The notes below the pieces were generated by a model. It was not told the DNA's origin. It ran no database searches and was given only the letters and a program-made list of their open reading frames with translations. 64,000 nucleotides of DNA from Sesamum alatum (Eukaryota > Streptophyta > Magnoliopsida > Lamiales > Pedaliaceae), in contig JACGWO010000004.1 of the NCBI GenBank assembly GCA_034509735.1, positions 17,589,395-17,653,394 of the forward strand, read 5' to 3'. A program made the position numbers and the translations under genes. Each line of letters begins with the position of its first letter. The stretch's first letter is position 1. Of this stretch, positions 45,737 to 58,400 are shown in pieces.

Positions 45737-48240
45737 AATATAAGCCTCTACAATTGACGCTTCGATGTGTGCTTTGTTTTTCACATTTTTCTTCAAATCG
45801 CGTAGCAATCTATTCATACGAGTATTTCTTAAACTGCAAATTAATTGCTACTTAAAAATAATATATTTAATAGTAGTTAATTAATTACCTCTCAAATGGG
45901 TACATCCACCTGTATTGCACGGGCCCTCCAACGCGCGCTTCATATGGAAGGTGAACAATTAGATGCTTCATTGAGTCGAAAAAAGAAGGAGGAAATATTT
46001 TCTCGAGATTGCACAGGATGACGGGTACACTCTCTTTCAATTCTTTTACCTTGGCCACATCTACTGTTGTTGAGCATAGGATTTGGAATAGAAGGCTCAC
46101 TTCAGTCAAAGCCCCCCACACGTGCTCTGGAAGTATTTCACGAAAGGCAACCGGAATCAACTTCTGCATGAATACATGACAATCATGGCTCTTCATGTCG
46201 TGCATCCTTAACTCCTTAATGTCGACGCAACGGGCCAAGTTAGAGGCATACCCATCAGGAAACCTAAGACAACGAATCCGCTCATATATCTTCTTCTTTT
46301 GCTCCTTCGTCAGTGTATATAGCACCTCGGGCATCACGTTCGGTCTCCTTTCGTCCACCACAAGCTCCGGCCGATTACATATGATCTTCAGATCCTTTCG
46401 TGCATTCAGATTGTCCTTCGTTTTCCCCTTGATGTCCATCACAGTATTGAATATATTATCGAACACATTCTTCTCAATATGCATGACATCAAGATTCTGT
46501 CGTATCAGATGCGCCCCCCAGTATTCAAGCTCCTAGAAGATGCTTTTCCCCGTCCACTTATGGTCGACACTGTAGCCTTCCGGTTCACTCAACGGTTGTT
46601 CGACTGCCACACTAAACGCATCGACACGGGTTTGGATCTATTCTCCAGTCAGCCTCGAACGTAACCTTCCTCTCAATTCGATTTTTAGTGAAGGCTTTCT
46701 TGTTCCTGCTATAAGGATGATCCGGTGGTAGGAACAGCTTGTGGCAGTCAAAATAGCACGCCTTCCGACCGTGTTGTAAATAGAATGCCCGTGTGTCCTC
46801 CATACAAACTAGACAACCCACAACACCGGCGGTACTCCATCCAGATGCCATCCCATAAGCAGGAAGGTCGTTCACTGTCCACATCAATGTGGCATGCATC
46901 ATGAATGTCGGGTTTGTCGCAGTATCGTGCGTACGTACACCCACATGCCATAAGTTTTGCAGCTCCTCGGTCAACGGCTCCAAGTAGACATCGATAAGAC
47001 ATTTCGGATTCGATGGGCCAGGGATCACCATCGTTGGGAACATATACTCAAACTTCATGCACATTCCCGATGGGAGATTGTACGGTGTAAGTATCACGGG
47101 CCAACAAGAGTAAGTTTTACCATACTGGCCGTGCAGTGCAAACCATCTGTGCACAACCCAAGTCTAACATTATGAGGCTCAGCTGCAAAATCAGGATACG
47201 TCCGGTCAAAATGCTTCCAAGCCTCTGCATCGGACGGATGACACATGGATACTTCCTCCGTCTGATGGCTCACATGCCAAGTCATATGCTCTGTTGTGGC
47301 CTCCGACGCATACAACCTCTGTAGCCGAGGGGTAAGCGGTAGATATCTAAGAATGGCATACGCGGAATTCTTGCGTTTAGGATTTCTGTCCCTGGTGGGT
47401 TTGTACCTAGCATCTCCACAGAACTTGCAATATTCCAAGTCAATATCGTCCTTCCAGTACAACATGCAACCGTTTTTGCAAGCATCAATCTTCTGAACTA
47501 GTATACCCAATTCTCTTATCAATTTCTTCGTATTGTAATAATCGGCGGGCAAAGTGTGATCGCCGGGCATTACAACATCAACCCACTAGCATAACCGATC
47601 ATATGTATACTAGGAGAAACCCCCTTCGGCCTTGATATTCACCAAAGAGGCAATTGACGCCAACTGAGAGGTGGTGCAGCCATTCCACGACGGTTGGTCC
47701 GCAGCATGAACTACATCAAAAAAATGGTCTGACAAGCCAGACACATAATCATAGGGCCCCGAATCGTAATATGAACTAGGACCCATATCAGATGGACAAT
47801 ACCGAGTACCATCATCAGCCGGTCCCTCCTGGTTGTACGAAGAATAGAAAGACGGCCCGGCGGCATCGAATACCATCCTCTACGCCTAATCCATCTGAGC
47901 CACATCACCCCAATGCGAACTACCCTCCTCCTGAACGGGTGCCGTTTGTTGCTACTGTACAGGGGGCTATATCAATGCTTCAAAGTATTCCTGCACCCTC
48001 TCCTCACCATGCGAAGTCCAATTATAATACTCTGACATAAACCCTTTCATACACAAATCAAAATTTACCCCGTCTGGTGTTTTGAACCATTCGTTTTTGC
48101 ACTTCCGGCAGGGACACTTAATCTTGTCCCCGTCCATATATGCACGCTGAGATTGGGCTCATTCTAAAAATATTGTAACACCATCCTCATACTCCGGCGT
48201 CACACCCAGGACCTCTCGATCATACATCTATTTCCTCAAT
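45737..48240 (-). pseudogene. TNP2-type CACTA transposase with partial DUF4218, CACTA A
   Basis: Minus-strand order: transposase-associated zinc region MYDREVLGVTPEYEDGVTIF and IKCPCRKCKN (about 48060-48225, two Trp codons turned to stops); a low-complexity segment to 47610; TAG at 47586-47588; TNP2 core HTLPADYYNTKKLIRELG to VRLGLCTDG (47570-47150); a frameshift; GQYGKTYSCWPVILTPYNLP to RNKKAFTKNRIERKV (47130-46660); MHIEKNVFDNIFNTVMDIKG (46484-46425); and DUF4218 KSHDCHVFMQKLIPVAFREI to VGGPVQYRWMYPFER (46320-45885). It ends in the DUF4218 fragment KNVKNKAHIEASIVEAYIV at the deletion junction. Five or more breaks make it inactive. Confidence 0.82.
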
Positions 48241-48540
48241 TGTCTTAACATGACTGGTCCTACGTATACTATAATTCACAACAATACGTAATTAAATGAC
48301 GAGAATATATTATTATAATTAACAATTACAGAATTTTGCATACTTACCTAAGCGAAACACCTATAATATCAATGCAAAATTTGCGCAAGTAATTGATATG
48401 TTCGATTTTCGATATAAAGAATCAACATGGGGAGTTACAACAAAATGAGTTAGAGAATAATTATAAGAACAATGAAAAAGAAGGGGGACATATATATAGA
48501 AAATATTGAAACGGGCATTGAAAATTATTTGGAACACAAA

Positions 48541-49170
48541 ACTAGCCGTTGAAATATCCGTTATTCCAGCTTTAGGAACGGTCTCAGGCACGGTTATTGA
48601 GATGGTAGTCTTACCGTTGTAATATAGCCGTTAGGGCATATTAGGAACGATATGAGGCACACAAAAGACGACCGTTCCTACTTGGAGCACAATTGGGAAC
48701 GGTAATTGTAACAATATTGCATTTCCTATATACCGACAATTTGGAACGGTTAATGCATTACATTTTTTGGTCATGGCGTAAAAGTGCCTCATATATTACT
48801 ACATATTGGAACGGTCATGCAACAAGTCCAAATAGAACCGGTGTTTGGAACACATAAAGGAACGGTCCATTTTCCAGGTGGAAGAACCATTCCAACTTTT
48901 ACACATGTGATCCAAATGAAATACCAAAATATATCCGGTCCTTTGTAGGAACGGTAATAGATTTACATATTAGCACACATATGTTGGCACATATATAGGA
49001 ATGGTCGTGTCGTTCCTATTCGTTTGTACATCCATTAACTCGAAAGTGACGTCATCAATGGTTTCATGTTCCACAACAGTTCCAATGACCATGCCTATTT
49101 GGAATGATCATTGGAACGGTCGACTATATCTGTTCTAATTCCTGCATTTTATTTTATTTTTTTTGCTGTG
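48541..49170. repeat. Right subterminal repeats of CACTA A
   Basis: Dense ggaacggt / accgttcc words in both orientations up to the terminus, closely matching the right end of element B (59120-59726). Confidence 0.72.
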
Positions 49171-49458
49171 TAGACTCAGTCAACCCTTATCCGTTCTTGG
49201 TAAGCTTGGGCCTCTGCCTGGGGCCTCCTTGATGGGGTTTCCTCCAAGGCTTAGGTCTCTTCCTTGGGCCTCCTTGATGGAGCTTCCTCCTAGGCTTGGG
49301 CCGGAGTTCTTCCTTGTTGGGGTAGGCTTAGTCAATCCCTCATTGGGCTGGGCTAGTGCCCCGGGTGGGCCTCTGTGTGGGACTCCAACACCTCTCCTTG
49401 GGCTCCTAGATGTCACTTTGGGGTTTTGGCCCTTGCTTTTGGATTGACCATTTTAACA

Positions 49459-49983
49459 TATATCATTAATAATAAAAATATTAAATTATTCAATTAATGT
49501 ATATTTTTAAAATTAATTACTAGATTATAAGTTTAAATTAAAAAATTATCACACTTGAACGAATTATTTAAAATTATTAAAAGTCTTTTATCTTCAATCT
49601 TTATATATAACTAAATTTAACTAAAATTAATATATTATAATTCAAAATAATTTATGGATTTTATATAAATCACATCACTTAGTAAAATAAATAATTTTTA
49701 TCAAAAAAAATATTTTAAATTATTTTTTTTTAAAAAAATTATCCCTCGCCCCTGTTACGCCGCGTCCTCGCTCTGCTTACCCCCTCCTCGTTGCCTCCCC
49801 GCCCATGCCCACCCCCTTTTCCGTTTTCGCTCGCCCTCGTTGCCTCCTCCGCCTCCATCCGTAATCTAAATATGTATGTATAAATATATAAATATATATA
49901 TATTTTGTATGTATACATTAACATTAGAAATGAAATATTTCCTTGCTATAATTATAAAAGAAATTTTAATGTCGCAAAACTTC
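49459..49983. other. AT-rich spacer with a short GC-rich block
   Basis: AT-rich except for 49743-49860, a pyrimidine-rich GC block (cgcccctgttacgccgcgtc and similar). No gene recognised. Confidence 0.4.
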
Positions 49984-49986
49984 ATA

Positions 49987-50705
49987 CACTACAAAAAAAT
50001 ATGGGAATTGAAACGGTAATAGGAATGGTTTTTTTTAGTTTTTGGAACGATAAATAGTTCACTGGATCCTTTTGAACTGCCATTAGGAACGGTTGAGGAA
50101 CGGGAGGCAATCCGTTGCAATAAGAGACGATCCTAATAGTTAGGAACGATAACGAAGCGACCGTTCCTATTTGGGAACGGTTTTTGGCATATTTTCTTTG
50201 TACCGTTCCTAATTACCTTCGTACGTATGAATTTATAATTTTTGCATTTGGAACACCTTATAAACATTCGGAACGGTAGCATCGAAATTAAATCGCACAA
50301 GTAGGAATGGTAGTTAGAACACATTTTGGAATTGTCACCTTAAGTTGTAGATACAATTTAGCATGGTATCTGGAATACAAGTAGGAACGGTAAGTTGTAT
50401 AGATTAGGATCAGTAACTGGAATATATTTTGTCGCGTAGCTTAGGAACAGTTTTGGCACTCCAACTTTGGAATACCACTTTGGACCAGTTTTTGGTATTT
50501 TCTTTAGAATGAAAGCCTAACCACGAAAGAATTGATTTTGAAATACATGTAGGCACGGTACGTCCCGTCTTTAGGAACGGTTGACTTCTATTTTTGGAAT
50601 GGATATTTCATCGGCATTGGGAATGGTAAATGGTTTAAAACAGTCAAATATTGGAACGGCATTTGGCGCTCAAACGCCGTCTAAAGTACCGTTCCTAACT
50701 AATGA
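49987..50705. repeat. Left subterminal repeats of CACTA B
   Basis: Many ggaacggt / accgttcc words in both orientations. Word order parallels element A (44183-44935), for example the shared gaattt(g/a)taatttttgcat and ccacgaaag phrases. Confidence 0.72.
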
Positions 50706-50892
50706 ATTATTAATTTTTTTTAATAGTAATAATTTTTATCATTTAAGTATAAATTAAATTATTAATAATATTTTGATTTTATAATTAATACTTAAATATG
50801 AAAAAATGCATAATTTAGAAATAAAAATTATATTAAACACGAATATTATCCGATTTAATTACAAAAAAAAATAAAAAAAAATACATAATCTA

Positions 50893-52446
50893 TTCCTCGT
50901 CCCCATCAGCCTCGTCCACCTCGTCAATGTCTGGAAGGGTGGGGTCTCTAGGAGGCTGTGATGGGCCGGCGCCGGAGTGACTGGTCTGCATGGCCTTCAT
51001 CATGCCCATCAGGTCCATCATCATCTCCTCGAGGCGGACCATCCGACCCTCCATGTTTGACGAAGGCGCTGGCTCTGGCGGTGGCAGTGGCGAGGTAACG
51101 GTCTGGCTGAGACACAGGGCCTCAGAACCAAGACCGAATACTCGGCCCTTATTCTTGCCCCGGACGCAAGCCAGCCACATCTGCTGCTCGGTGTGCGCCA
51201 CCAAGCCCTCTGATTCGGGAGCAAGATCCCCAGGATTGGGCGTGGCTTGAGACTGATGATCCTCATCATTTTCTGGAACATCTCCTGCAAAAATAATTAG
51301 AATAAATTAGAAAATTTTCAAACATTTAAAAAAATAAACTAGAATGTATTAAGTATAACTTAGCGCCACCTCCGTTGCCCTCGGCCCGCTCCAGCCGCCG
51401 TCGGCCTTCTTCTTGTAGCATCTGGAGAATAACTCCATCTGCTTCACTGGTCGGCCGAGCTGCTCCTCCTGTAAAAAGAAATGAGAAACAATTATTACCA
51501 TTTTAATTTAATAGTAATAAATAATTGAAATAAAATTAAATATCTTACCAATTTCCACTTGTGCATACCGATGGAGACAGATTGCCCGCGGTACACAGTA
51601 GCAGATGCGGCTGGGTTGGCGTTCCAGTTCGCCTTGTTCTTCTCGCACTCCTCCTTGAACTCCGGGGACTCCCGGTACAGGAAGAGCTGCTGCCAGACCT
51701 CGTTCGTCAATCATAAAGGCTTCTGCAGGGACTATCTAGCGAGGACGAACTTCTTCCTGAGGAACTTCCCCGCCCAAACGTGGAAGATCTTGAACATCGA
51801 CTCGTCGTCGGCATCCCACCAATACGTCATTTGTATTATATATATATATATATATATCATAACGTAGATTGTTAAAATGTTTAAAAATAAAATTTAATTG
51901 TCGTTACCTTAAAACTCTCAAACCAGAAATGTTGGTGCTCTGGCGGCACCTTGCGTAAACTGCCCCAAGGATGGGGATAGTGTCCTTGCACGACCGCGTA
52001 CATGTGCTCGTGGATCTTCCGATCACTCTTGAAATTATAAAATAATTAGTATGACATAAAAATATTAATTTAAATTACAAAAAAAAATTAAAAATATAAA
52101 TATACCTCGCATCGGCGAGTGTGATGTACTGGCGCGCGGATGGTGGTGGGAGTGGTGGTGGTGGGGCAGGCCATGGACGGGCCGGATCGACCGCCGGTGC
52201 GGTAGTGGATGGTCCGCCACCCTCCTCGACGGGTGCAGTGGTAGACGCACCGGGCTGCTGATCCGGCGCAGGTGGTGCGGGTGCCTGCTCTGCCGGTGGT
52301 GGTGGTGGTGGTGGTGGTCAGAACACTGCTTCCCCATCTTGGGAAACAACACCGGCCGGCGGTATGGCTGGTGAGCCGCGACCGCAGCCACGACCACGAT
52401 CGCGGCCACGTCCACCTCCTTGAGGTGGGAAATCCCGACCAGTCAT
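50893..52446 (-). pseudogene. Ptta/En/Spm-type (Transposase_24) protein of CACTA B
   Basis: The first exon starts at ATG 52446: MTGRDFPPQGGGRGRDRGRG, an Arg/Gly-rich start, then a TGA before a Pro-rich run encoded by a (CCA)n tract at about 52297-52318. Later exons: HEHMYAVVQGHYPHPWGSLR (about 52015-51905); WWDADDESMFKIFHVWAGKF and SPEFKEECEKNKANWNANPA with TVYRGQSVSIGMHKWK (51830-51552); LGRPVKQMELFSRCYKKKAD (51475-51370); and RVFGLGSEALCLSQTV ... LEEMMMDLMGMMKAMQ to TAA-type end at 50893 (51290-50893). In En/Spm-like elements the TnpA-type partner binds subterminal repeats and brings the ends together; that role is inferred. The first-exon stop and others suggest inactivity. Confidence 0.72.
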
Positions 52447-53740
52447 GATCTACAATTTTTTTAGAAAATATTAGTCGTATGAATTTCAAAAATACGACTG
52501 CAAACTAAATCCTAAAATTATATACTAAGTCCCAAAATTAATACTAAAAATTTTCCTATAATATTGACTAAATCCTAAAATTATTTGAATAATGATAATT
52601 TTTCTAATTTTTTAAATTAATAATTGGATAATGAATCCCAATTTTTCCTACAATGTTTACTAAATCCTAATATTATTTCCTAAAATATATACTAGAACCC
52701 AAAATTGACGGTTAATTACACTAAATCCTCATATTTTTCCTATATATTTATACTAAATCCCAAAATGTTTCCGTAAAATTACACTAAATACTTCTATTCT
52801 TCTGTATATTTATACTAAAAACCATAATTTTACCCTAAAATTGCACTAAATACCAATATTTGCTCGAATTACCCAAATTTTCTTAAATTTCAAAAAATTA
52901 ACAAATTCCATATATTATGAGTAAATTTTTTTAAAAAATATAGAAAATTATTAACATATTTTTTGAAATTTATAGAAAAAGACATAAATATATAGGAAAA
53001 TCACAAAAAAAAATTAAAATTACAGAAAAAAAATTTCTGAAATTACAGAAAATTTTAAGAAATTTTCCAAATTTTCATAATTTCAAAAATTTACAGAAAA
53101 ATTCAGAATTTTTTTTAAATTTACAAAAAATGACAAATTTAGAGAAATTTTGAAAATTTTCAGAATTTTAGAAAATTAAAATTTTCAGATTTTTAAAACA
53201 GATTTTTTTTGGAAATTTTTAATAATATTAGAAAATAATTTTAAAAATAACAGAAAATTACAGAAATTGCACCAAAATTAACAACAGTCATATTACCGAA
53301 TAATTATAAAAAATTTAACAAATTACACCAACAAATTATGCCTAAAATTACAACTAAATTACACTAATTAACATGAATTACAGAAAATACATGACAATTA
53401 CAGATTAATTACAGAATAATTACAGGTAATACAGAAATCGCAGAAAATAATCAGTAAATCCGCAACAATGATTATAAAATTGTAGAATATTCACCAAATT
53501 AACACTAATTAATCAGAAATACATCATAAATTACAATTACAGTCGCACAAAATTTACAGAAATTACAATTGCAACCATATATGTACAAAATTTACAATTA
53601 CAGCCCCATGTTTATAAAAATTACAATCACAACCCTATATTTACAGAAATTACAAAAAATATACAAAAAATTTCAGATTTTAAAAACAATAAAAACAAAT
53701 ATATATATATATAATGGATTTTTTGAAAAAACCTCTATTT
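52447..53740 (-). repeat. AT-rich degenerate repeat stretch, probable 5' intron of the Ptta gene
   Basis: About 1.3 kb of low-complexity sequence built from words such as attacagaa, aaattttc and taaatccta. It lies between the Ptta start codon and the pyrimidine-rich block at 53741-54005, so a long leader intron is the likely role (inference). Confidence 0.45.
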
Positions 53741-54005
53741 CAGGCGGAGTCGGAGGCGGCGGCGGTGGGCTTGAACGGTGGCGGATGGTCTTCAACGGTG
53801 GCAGAGTGGTGGCGGATGGGCTTCAACGGGGGGCTTCAGAGGTGGTGAGCAGTGGGCTTGGGGATGTGTTGGCGGAGTGGTGGTGGATGTGGTGGCGGAT
53901 GTGGTTTGCAGAGAGAGGAGGGTGGAGTGTGAGAGAGGGACAGAGAGAGAGATTTAGAGAGAGAGGGGGAGGGAGAGTAGAAATGAGGAAAAAATCAGTG
54001 AAGTG
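53741..54005 (-). promoter_or_regulatory. Pyrimidine-rich leader (probable 5' UTR) of the Ptta gene
   Basis: On the minus strand this block is rich in ctctctct, caccacc and ccgccgcc words, unlike the AT-rich sequence on both sides, and resembles a plant 5' UTR. The long plus-strand open frame across it is a composition shadow. No TATA box was confidently identified upstream. Confidence 0.4.
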
Positions 54006-54019
54006 TTGTATATATAATA

Positions 54020-55430
54020 GAATTTTGGAACGGTCATGTTTTGACTTTACCATTCCTACTGTCGTTCCCAAATGTATAAAACGACACCATATTCTCTGTA
54101 AAACGATGTCGTTTTGATATCTTGTACTGATGTTGACCTAAATAGGAACGGTCACTTAGTAGCGAGGCCATTCCGAATACCATTCCGAAATGCGACCATT
54201 CCTAAATTACAAACGACCGTTCCCATATCAATTCCAAATACTTAGTACTTGGAATTGTACTAATAGGAACATTCGATTAATAAAAAAAAATATGTACCTA
54301 ACCCCGTTCCTATAGAAAGAAATGATGTCATTTTGGGGCACGAACATCCCTACCATTCCTAATTGCATGTTCATCCGTTCCTATATGTATTGCAATATTT
54401 TTTTTATCTTATTACATAATAACTATAAATTAAGAAAAACACGTTCCGGACACTCATATGATTGAATAAAGGTACACAATTGAATATTTACAAAAATTTC
54501 AAATTACATAATAATTTCTGCAATATACACACATGTTCAGAATATGAAGTATATTTGTATTTTTAGTTTTGTTAGTATTTCACAGATGTAACTAGGATCC
54601 TATGTTGTTGTACTGCATGGCATAATCAGACCGTCAAAATTCTAATCAAACCGTTAGATATGATGTAATACAAAATAATACATTGTATGTAGTTTTGCGG
54701 AATTTCGGTGGGCGGTTCTCGAGATATCGTATCCGCTCAGTATTCATCATAAGAAAAATAGATGCATCCTTAAATCTGGGTTGCTGATTGAAAATCAGAT
54801 CGTTGGACATCAATTCATATCCATAATCTTGTATGTGTTAAAAAATAGTGTCGATCCGGCTGACGGATGTTGAGATCTCGGACCAATTGGTTGAAATTGT
54901 AATACTAGGAACAATCACCTAATAGACAAGGTGTTCCCAATACCGTTTCTAATGGAAAGAACGATGTCGTTTTAATACACGCACGTATTTATCGTTCCTA
55001 TTGACATTTGGAACGGCCGTATATAAACTGACCGCTCCAATAATTGATTTTCCCACAAATTTTCGATTGGGCGCCAAAACGAAATATTGGACTTCATTTT
55101 TGAACGGTCGTAGGTTTTCACCGACCGTTCCTAATTCAAATTTTCCTCATTTTTTTAATTAGCCGCCATATTTGAAAAATTACACCTTAAATAGGAACGG
55201 TCCTGATAAATTGGGACCGTTCCTAATTCAAATTTCCCTAATTTTTTTTAATTAGCCGTCATATTTGAAAATTTGTACCCTAAATAGGAATGGTCCTGAT
55301 AATTTTGGACCATTCCTAATTCAAATTTCCCTCATTTTTTTTTGTTTAGCACCTATTCAAATAGTTGTACCTGTATTAGGAACGGTTGTTAGAATAAAAT
55401 ATCCGTTCCTATTTTTAAAATTTATTCTGA
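54020..55430. repeat. Internal region of subterminal-type repeats in CACTA B
   Basis: Between the two genes there are many ggaacggt / accgttcc words in both orientations, as at the element ends, plus recurring acgatgtcgtttt words. It lies where the upstream control region of the Ptta gene should be. Autoregulation by the repeat-binding protein is possible (inference). Three ~92-bp tandem units end the region. Confidence 0.65.
55131..55410. repeat. ~92-bp tandem repeat (3 units) containing facing ggaacggt motifs
   Basis: Units start ctaattcaaatt at 55131, 55223 and 55316 (92 and 93 bp apart; the third is diverged). Units 1 and 2 contain the hairpin taggaacggtcc ... ggaccgttccta with a ~10-bp loop (about 55192-55225); in unit 2 both arms carry the same change (ggaatggtcc / ggaccattcc). 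Confidence 0.78.
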
Positions 55431-55454
55431 TTTCTTAGAATAATCAAAATACAT

Positions 55455-58400
55455 CTATCGATAATTCTTTTGGAAGAGCTTTTTGAAGTTGACATCAACG
55501 ACGTGATAACGAGGGTGTATCTTCATGCCTCTGACCGGATCGACCCAACGACAATTAAACAGTACAATGTGCATGTTGGAATTAGTGGATAATCTAGCTG
55601 AATTATCTCTTCCAAAATCCATAGAAGTCAGAATCCATGTCTGTATATGATGATCTTTTGACACAAACACCACAATTCATTGTTGACTTCCCGACATTGT
55701 GACGTTCTGTGTGGAAATTGAAGCCATTGACGAAGTAAGACGGGTATGTCATCACTTCTGTTCTTAGCCCTCAATAATGCAACTTCAATAATTCATCGTT
55801 TGTGTGATTCAATTCGGTTTCACCTGCAATTAATCATATATATAGAAATTGAAATAATTGATTACAAATTAATGAGCATATCGCATTTACAAGAAATCGA
55901 TGATACTTACACGAGCCTTGAACCAATCCTTGAATTGTGTCACCACTAGTTGATCAATTATCAGGTCCTCTGAATTGTGTTGCTCGAACAGTTCATTCAA
56001 GAATGACCTGTTATAGTAAAACTGATAGTTATAAATATACATGTAATTGAAATTGAAATGATTCATACGAGATAATTACGTTTGTATAAGACACTTACTC
56101 GTAGTACGATGCAACTACTTCACAATTACACAAGACGTATGTCTTGATAGCATGATGTTCCTCACGCTCATCCATCTCTTCTTCGAGCCTCCACTTGCTT
56201 GGCCTGGGTAATTAAAAATTGACCGAACTATTCGATCGTCGTTGCTCGTGAGATCATCGTTCCGACCGGGTCTATTTCGCTTGCAGAGAATGTGCGGTTC
56301 GAAGTAGTGAGAGGAGAAAAGCCCGATTTCTTCGACAATATAAGCCTCTATAATTGACGCCTCGACGTGTGCTTTGTTTTTTACCCTTTTCTTCAAATCG
56401 CGTAGGAATCTATACACACGACTATTTATTAAAATTCAAATAATAAATATATATTTAACAGTATTAATTTATTTAATTACCTTTCAAATGGGTACATCCA
56501 CTTGTATTGCACGGGGCCCCCAACGCGCGACTCATATGGAAGGTGAACAATTAGATGCTCCATTGATTCGAAAAAAGGAGGAAAATTTTTCTTGAGGTTC
56601 CACAGGATGACGGCTACACTATCTTCCAATTCTTTTACCTTGGCCACATCTAGTGTTGTTGAGCATAGAATCTGGAATAGAAGGCTCACTTCCGTCAAGA
56701 CCCCCCTTACGTGCTCTGGAAGCATTTCACGTAAGGCAACCGGAATCAATTTCTGCATGAATACATGACAATCATGGCTCTTCATGCCGTGCATCCTCAA
56801 CTCCTTCAGGTCGACGCAACGGGCCAAGTTAAAGGCATACCCATCAGGAAACCTAAGACAACAAATCCACTCATATATCTTCTTCTTTTGATCCTTCGTT
56901 AGTGTATATACCGCCCTGGGCATCACGTTTGGTCTCCTTTCGTCCACTTTAAGCTCCGGCCGATTACATATGATCTTCAGATCCTTCCGTGCATTCAGAT
57001 TGTTTTTCGTTTTTCCTTTTGATGTCCATCACAGTATTGAATATATTATCGAACACATTCTTCTCAATATGCATGACAACAAGATTGTGTCGTATCAGAT
57101 GCGCCCCCCAGTATTCAAGCCCCAGAATATGCTTTTCTTCGTCCACTTATGGTCGACACCGTAGCCTTCCAGTTCACTCAACGGTTGTTCGACAGCCATA
57201 CTAAATGCATCAACACGGGTTCGGATCTGTTCTCCAGTCAGCCTCGAACGTGCAACCTTCCTCTCCATTCGATTTTTAGTGAATGCTTTCTTGTTCCTGT
57301 GATAAGGATGAACCGGTGGTAGGAATTGCCTGTGGCAGTCAAAATGCATGCCTTCCGACCGTGCTGTAAATAGAATGTCTGTGTGTCCTCCATACAAACT
57401 GGGCACTCCATAACACCGGCGGTACTCCATCCAGACACCATCCCATAAGCAAGAAGGTTGTTCACTGTCCACATCAATGCGGCATGCATCATGAATGCCT
57501 CGTTTGTCGCAGTATCGTGCGTACGTACACCCACATGCCATAAATTCTGCAACTCCTCAATCAACGGCTCCAAGTAGACATCGATAAGAGGTTTGGGATT
57601 CGATGGGCCAAGGATCACCATCATTAGGAACATATACTCAGACTTCATGCACATTCCCGGTGGGAGATTGTACGATGTAAGTATCACGAGCCAACAAGAG
57701 TAAGTTTTACCATACTGGTCGTGCCGTGCAAACCCATCCGTGCACAATCCAAGTCTAACATTCCTCAGCTCAACTGCAAACTCAGGATACGTTCGGTCAA
57801 AATGCTTCCAAGCTTCTGCATCGGACGGATGACACATGGGTTCTTCCTCCGTCTGATGGCTCGCATGCCAAGTCATATGCTCTGTTGTGGCCTCCGACGC
57901 ATACAACCTCTGCAGCCGAGGAGTAATCGGTAGATACCTAAGAATAGCATACGGGAACTTCTTGCGTTTAGGATTTCTGTCCCTAGTGGGTTTGTACCTA
58001 GCGTCTACACAGAATTTGCAATATTCCAAATCAATATCGTCCTTCCAGTACAACATGCAACCATTTTTGCAAGCATCAATCTTCTGAACTGGTAAACCCA
58101 ATTCTCTTATCAATTTCTTCGTATTGTAATAATCGACGGGGAAAGTGTGATCGCGGGACATTATAGTATCAGCCCACTAGCATAACCGATCATATGTATG
58201 CTCGGAAAAACCCCCTTTGGCCTTGATATACACCAAAGAGGCAATTGACACCAACTGAGAGGTGGTGCAGCCGTTCCACAAAGGTTGGTCCGCAGCATGA
58301 ACTACATCGAAAAAATGGTCTAACAAGCCAGACAAATAATCATAGGGCCCCGAATCGTAATATGAACTAGGACCCACATCAGATGGACAATACCGAGTAC

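Larger units (their letters stand above)
44183..49170 (-). mobile_element. CACTA element A, 4.99 kb, internal-deletion derivative, TSD TAG
   Basis: Starts CACTACAAAAAAATACGG at 44183 and ends tttttttgctgtg at 49170 (complement CACAGCAAAAAA, a mutated CACTACAAAAAA), flanked by TAG at 44180-44182 and 49171-49173. The 3-bp TSD and CACTA ends define the superfamily. Inside, the DUF4218 end of the TNP2 gene is fused at 45736/45737 to the middle of the Ptta gene. Compared with element B, the equivalent of 51499-56336 is missing. Confidence 0.88.
43757..49458 (-). mobile_element. LTR-like sequence (~0.71 kb) split by CACTA A
   Basis: Joining 43757-44182 to 49174-49458 gives about 711 bp that, on the minus strand, starts TGTTAAAATGGTCAATCC and ends agctcacatca (TG...CA). 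It has a TATA-like ctataaata (complement of 44026-44034) and the cacctgcaaaa / ctccgatgctcaagtca phrases common in plant LTRs. The five flanking bases (ttaat and tatat) are not a clean TSD, and no internal region is attached, so solo LTR is the best but unproven reading. Confidence 0.5.

Noticed and set aside
49163..49447. Overlapping plus and minus frames rich in Pro, Gly and Leu
   Set aside because: They lie across the CACTA A terminus and an LTR-like repeat with duplicated tgggcctcc words, with no domain.
53569..54117. A 182-codon plus-strand frame with Gly- and Trp-rich sequence
   Set aside because: Antisense to the pyrimidine-rich leader of the Ptta gene. Its composition mirrors ccacc and ctct repeats and there is no known domain.
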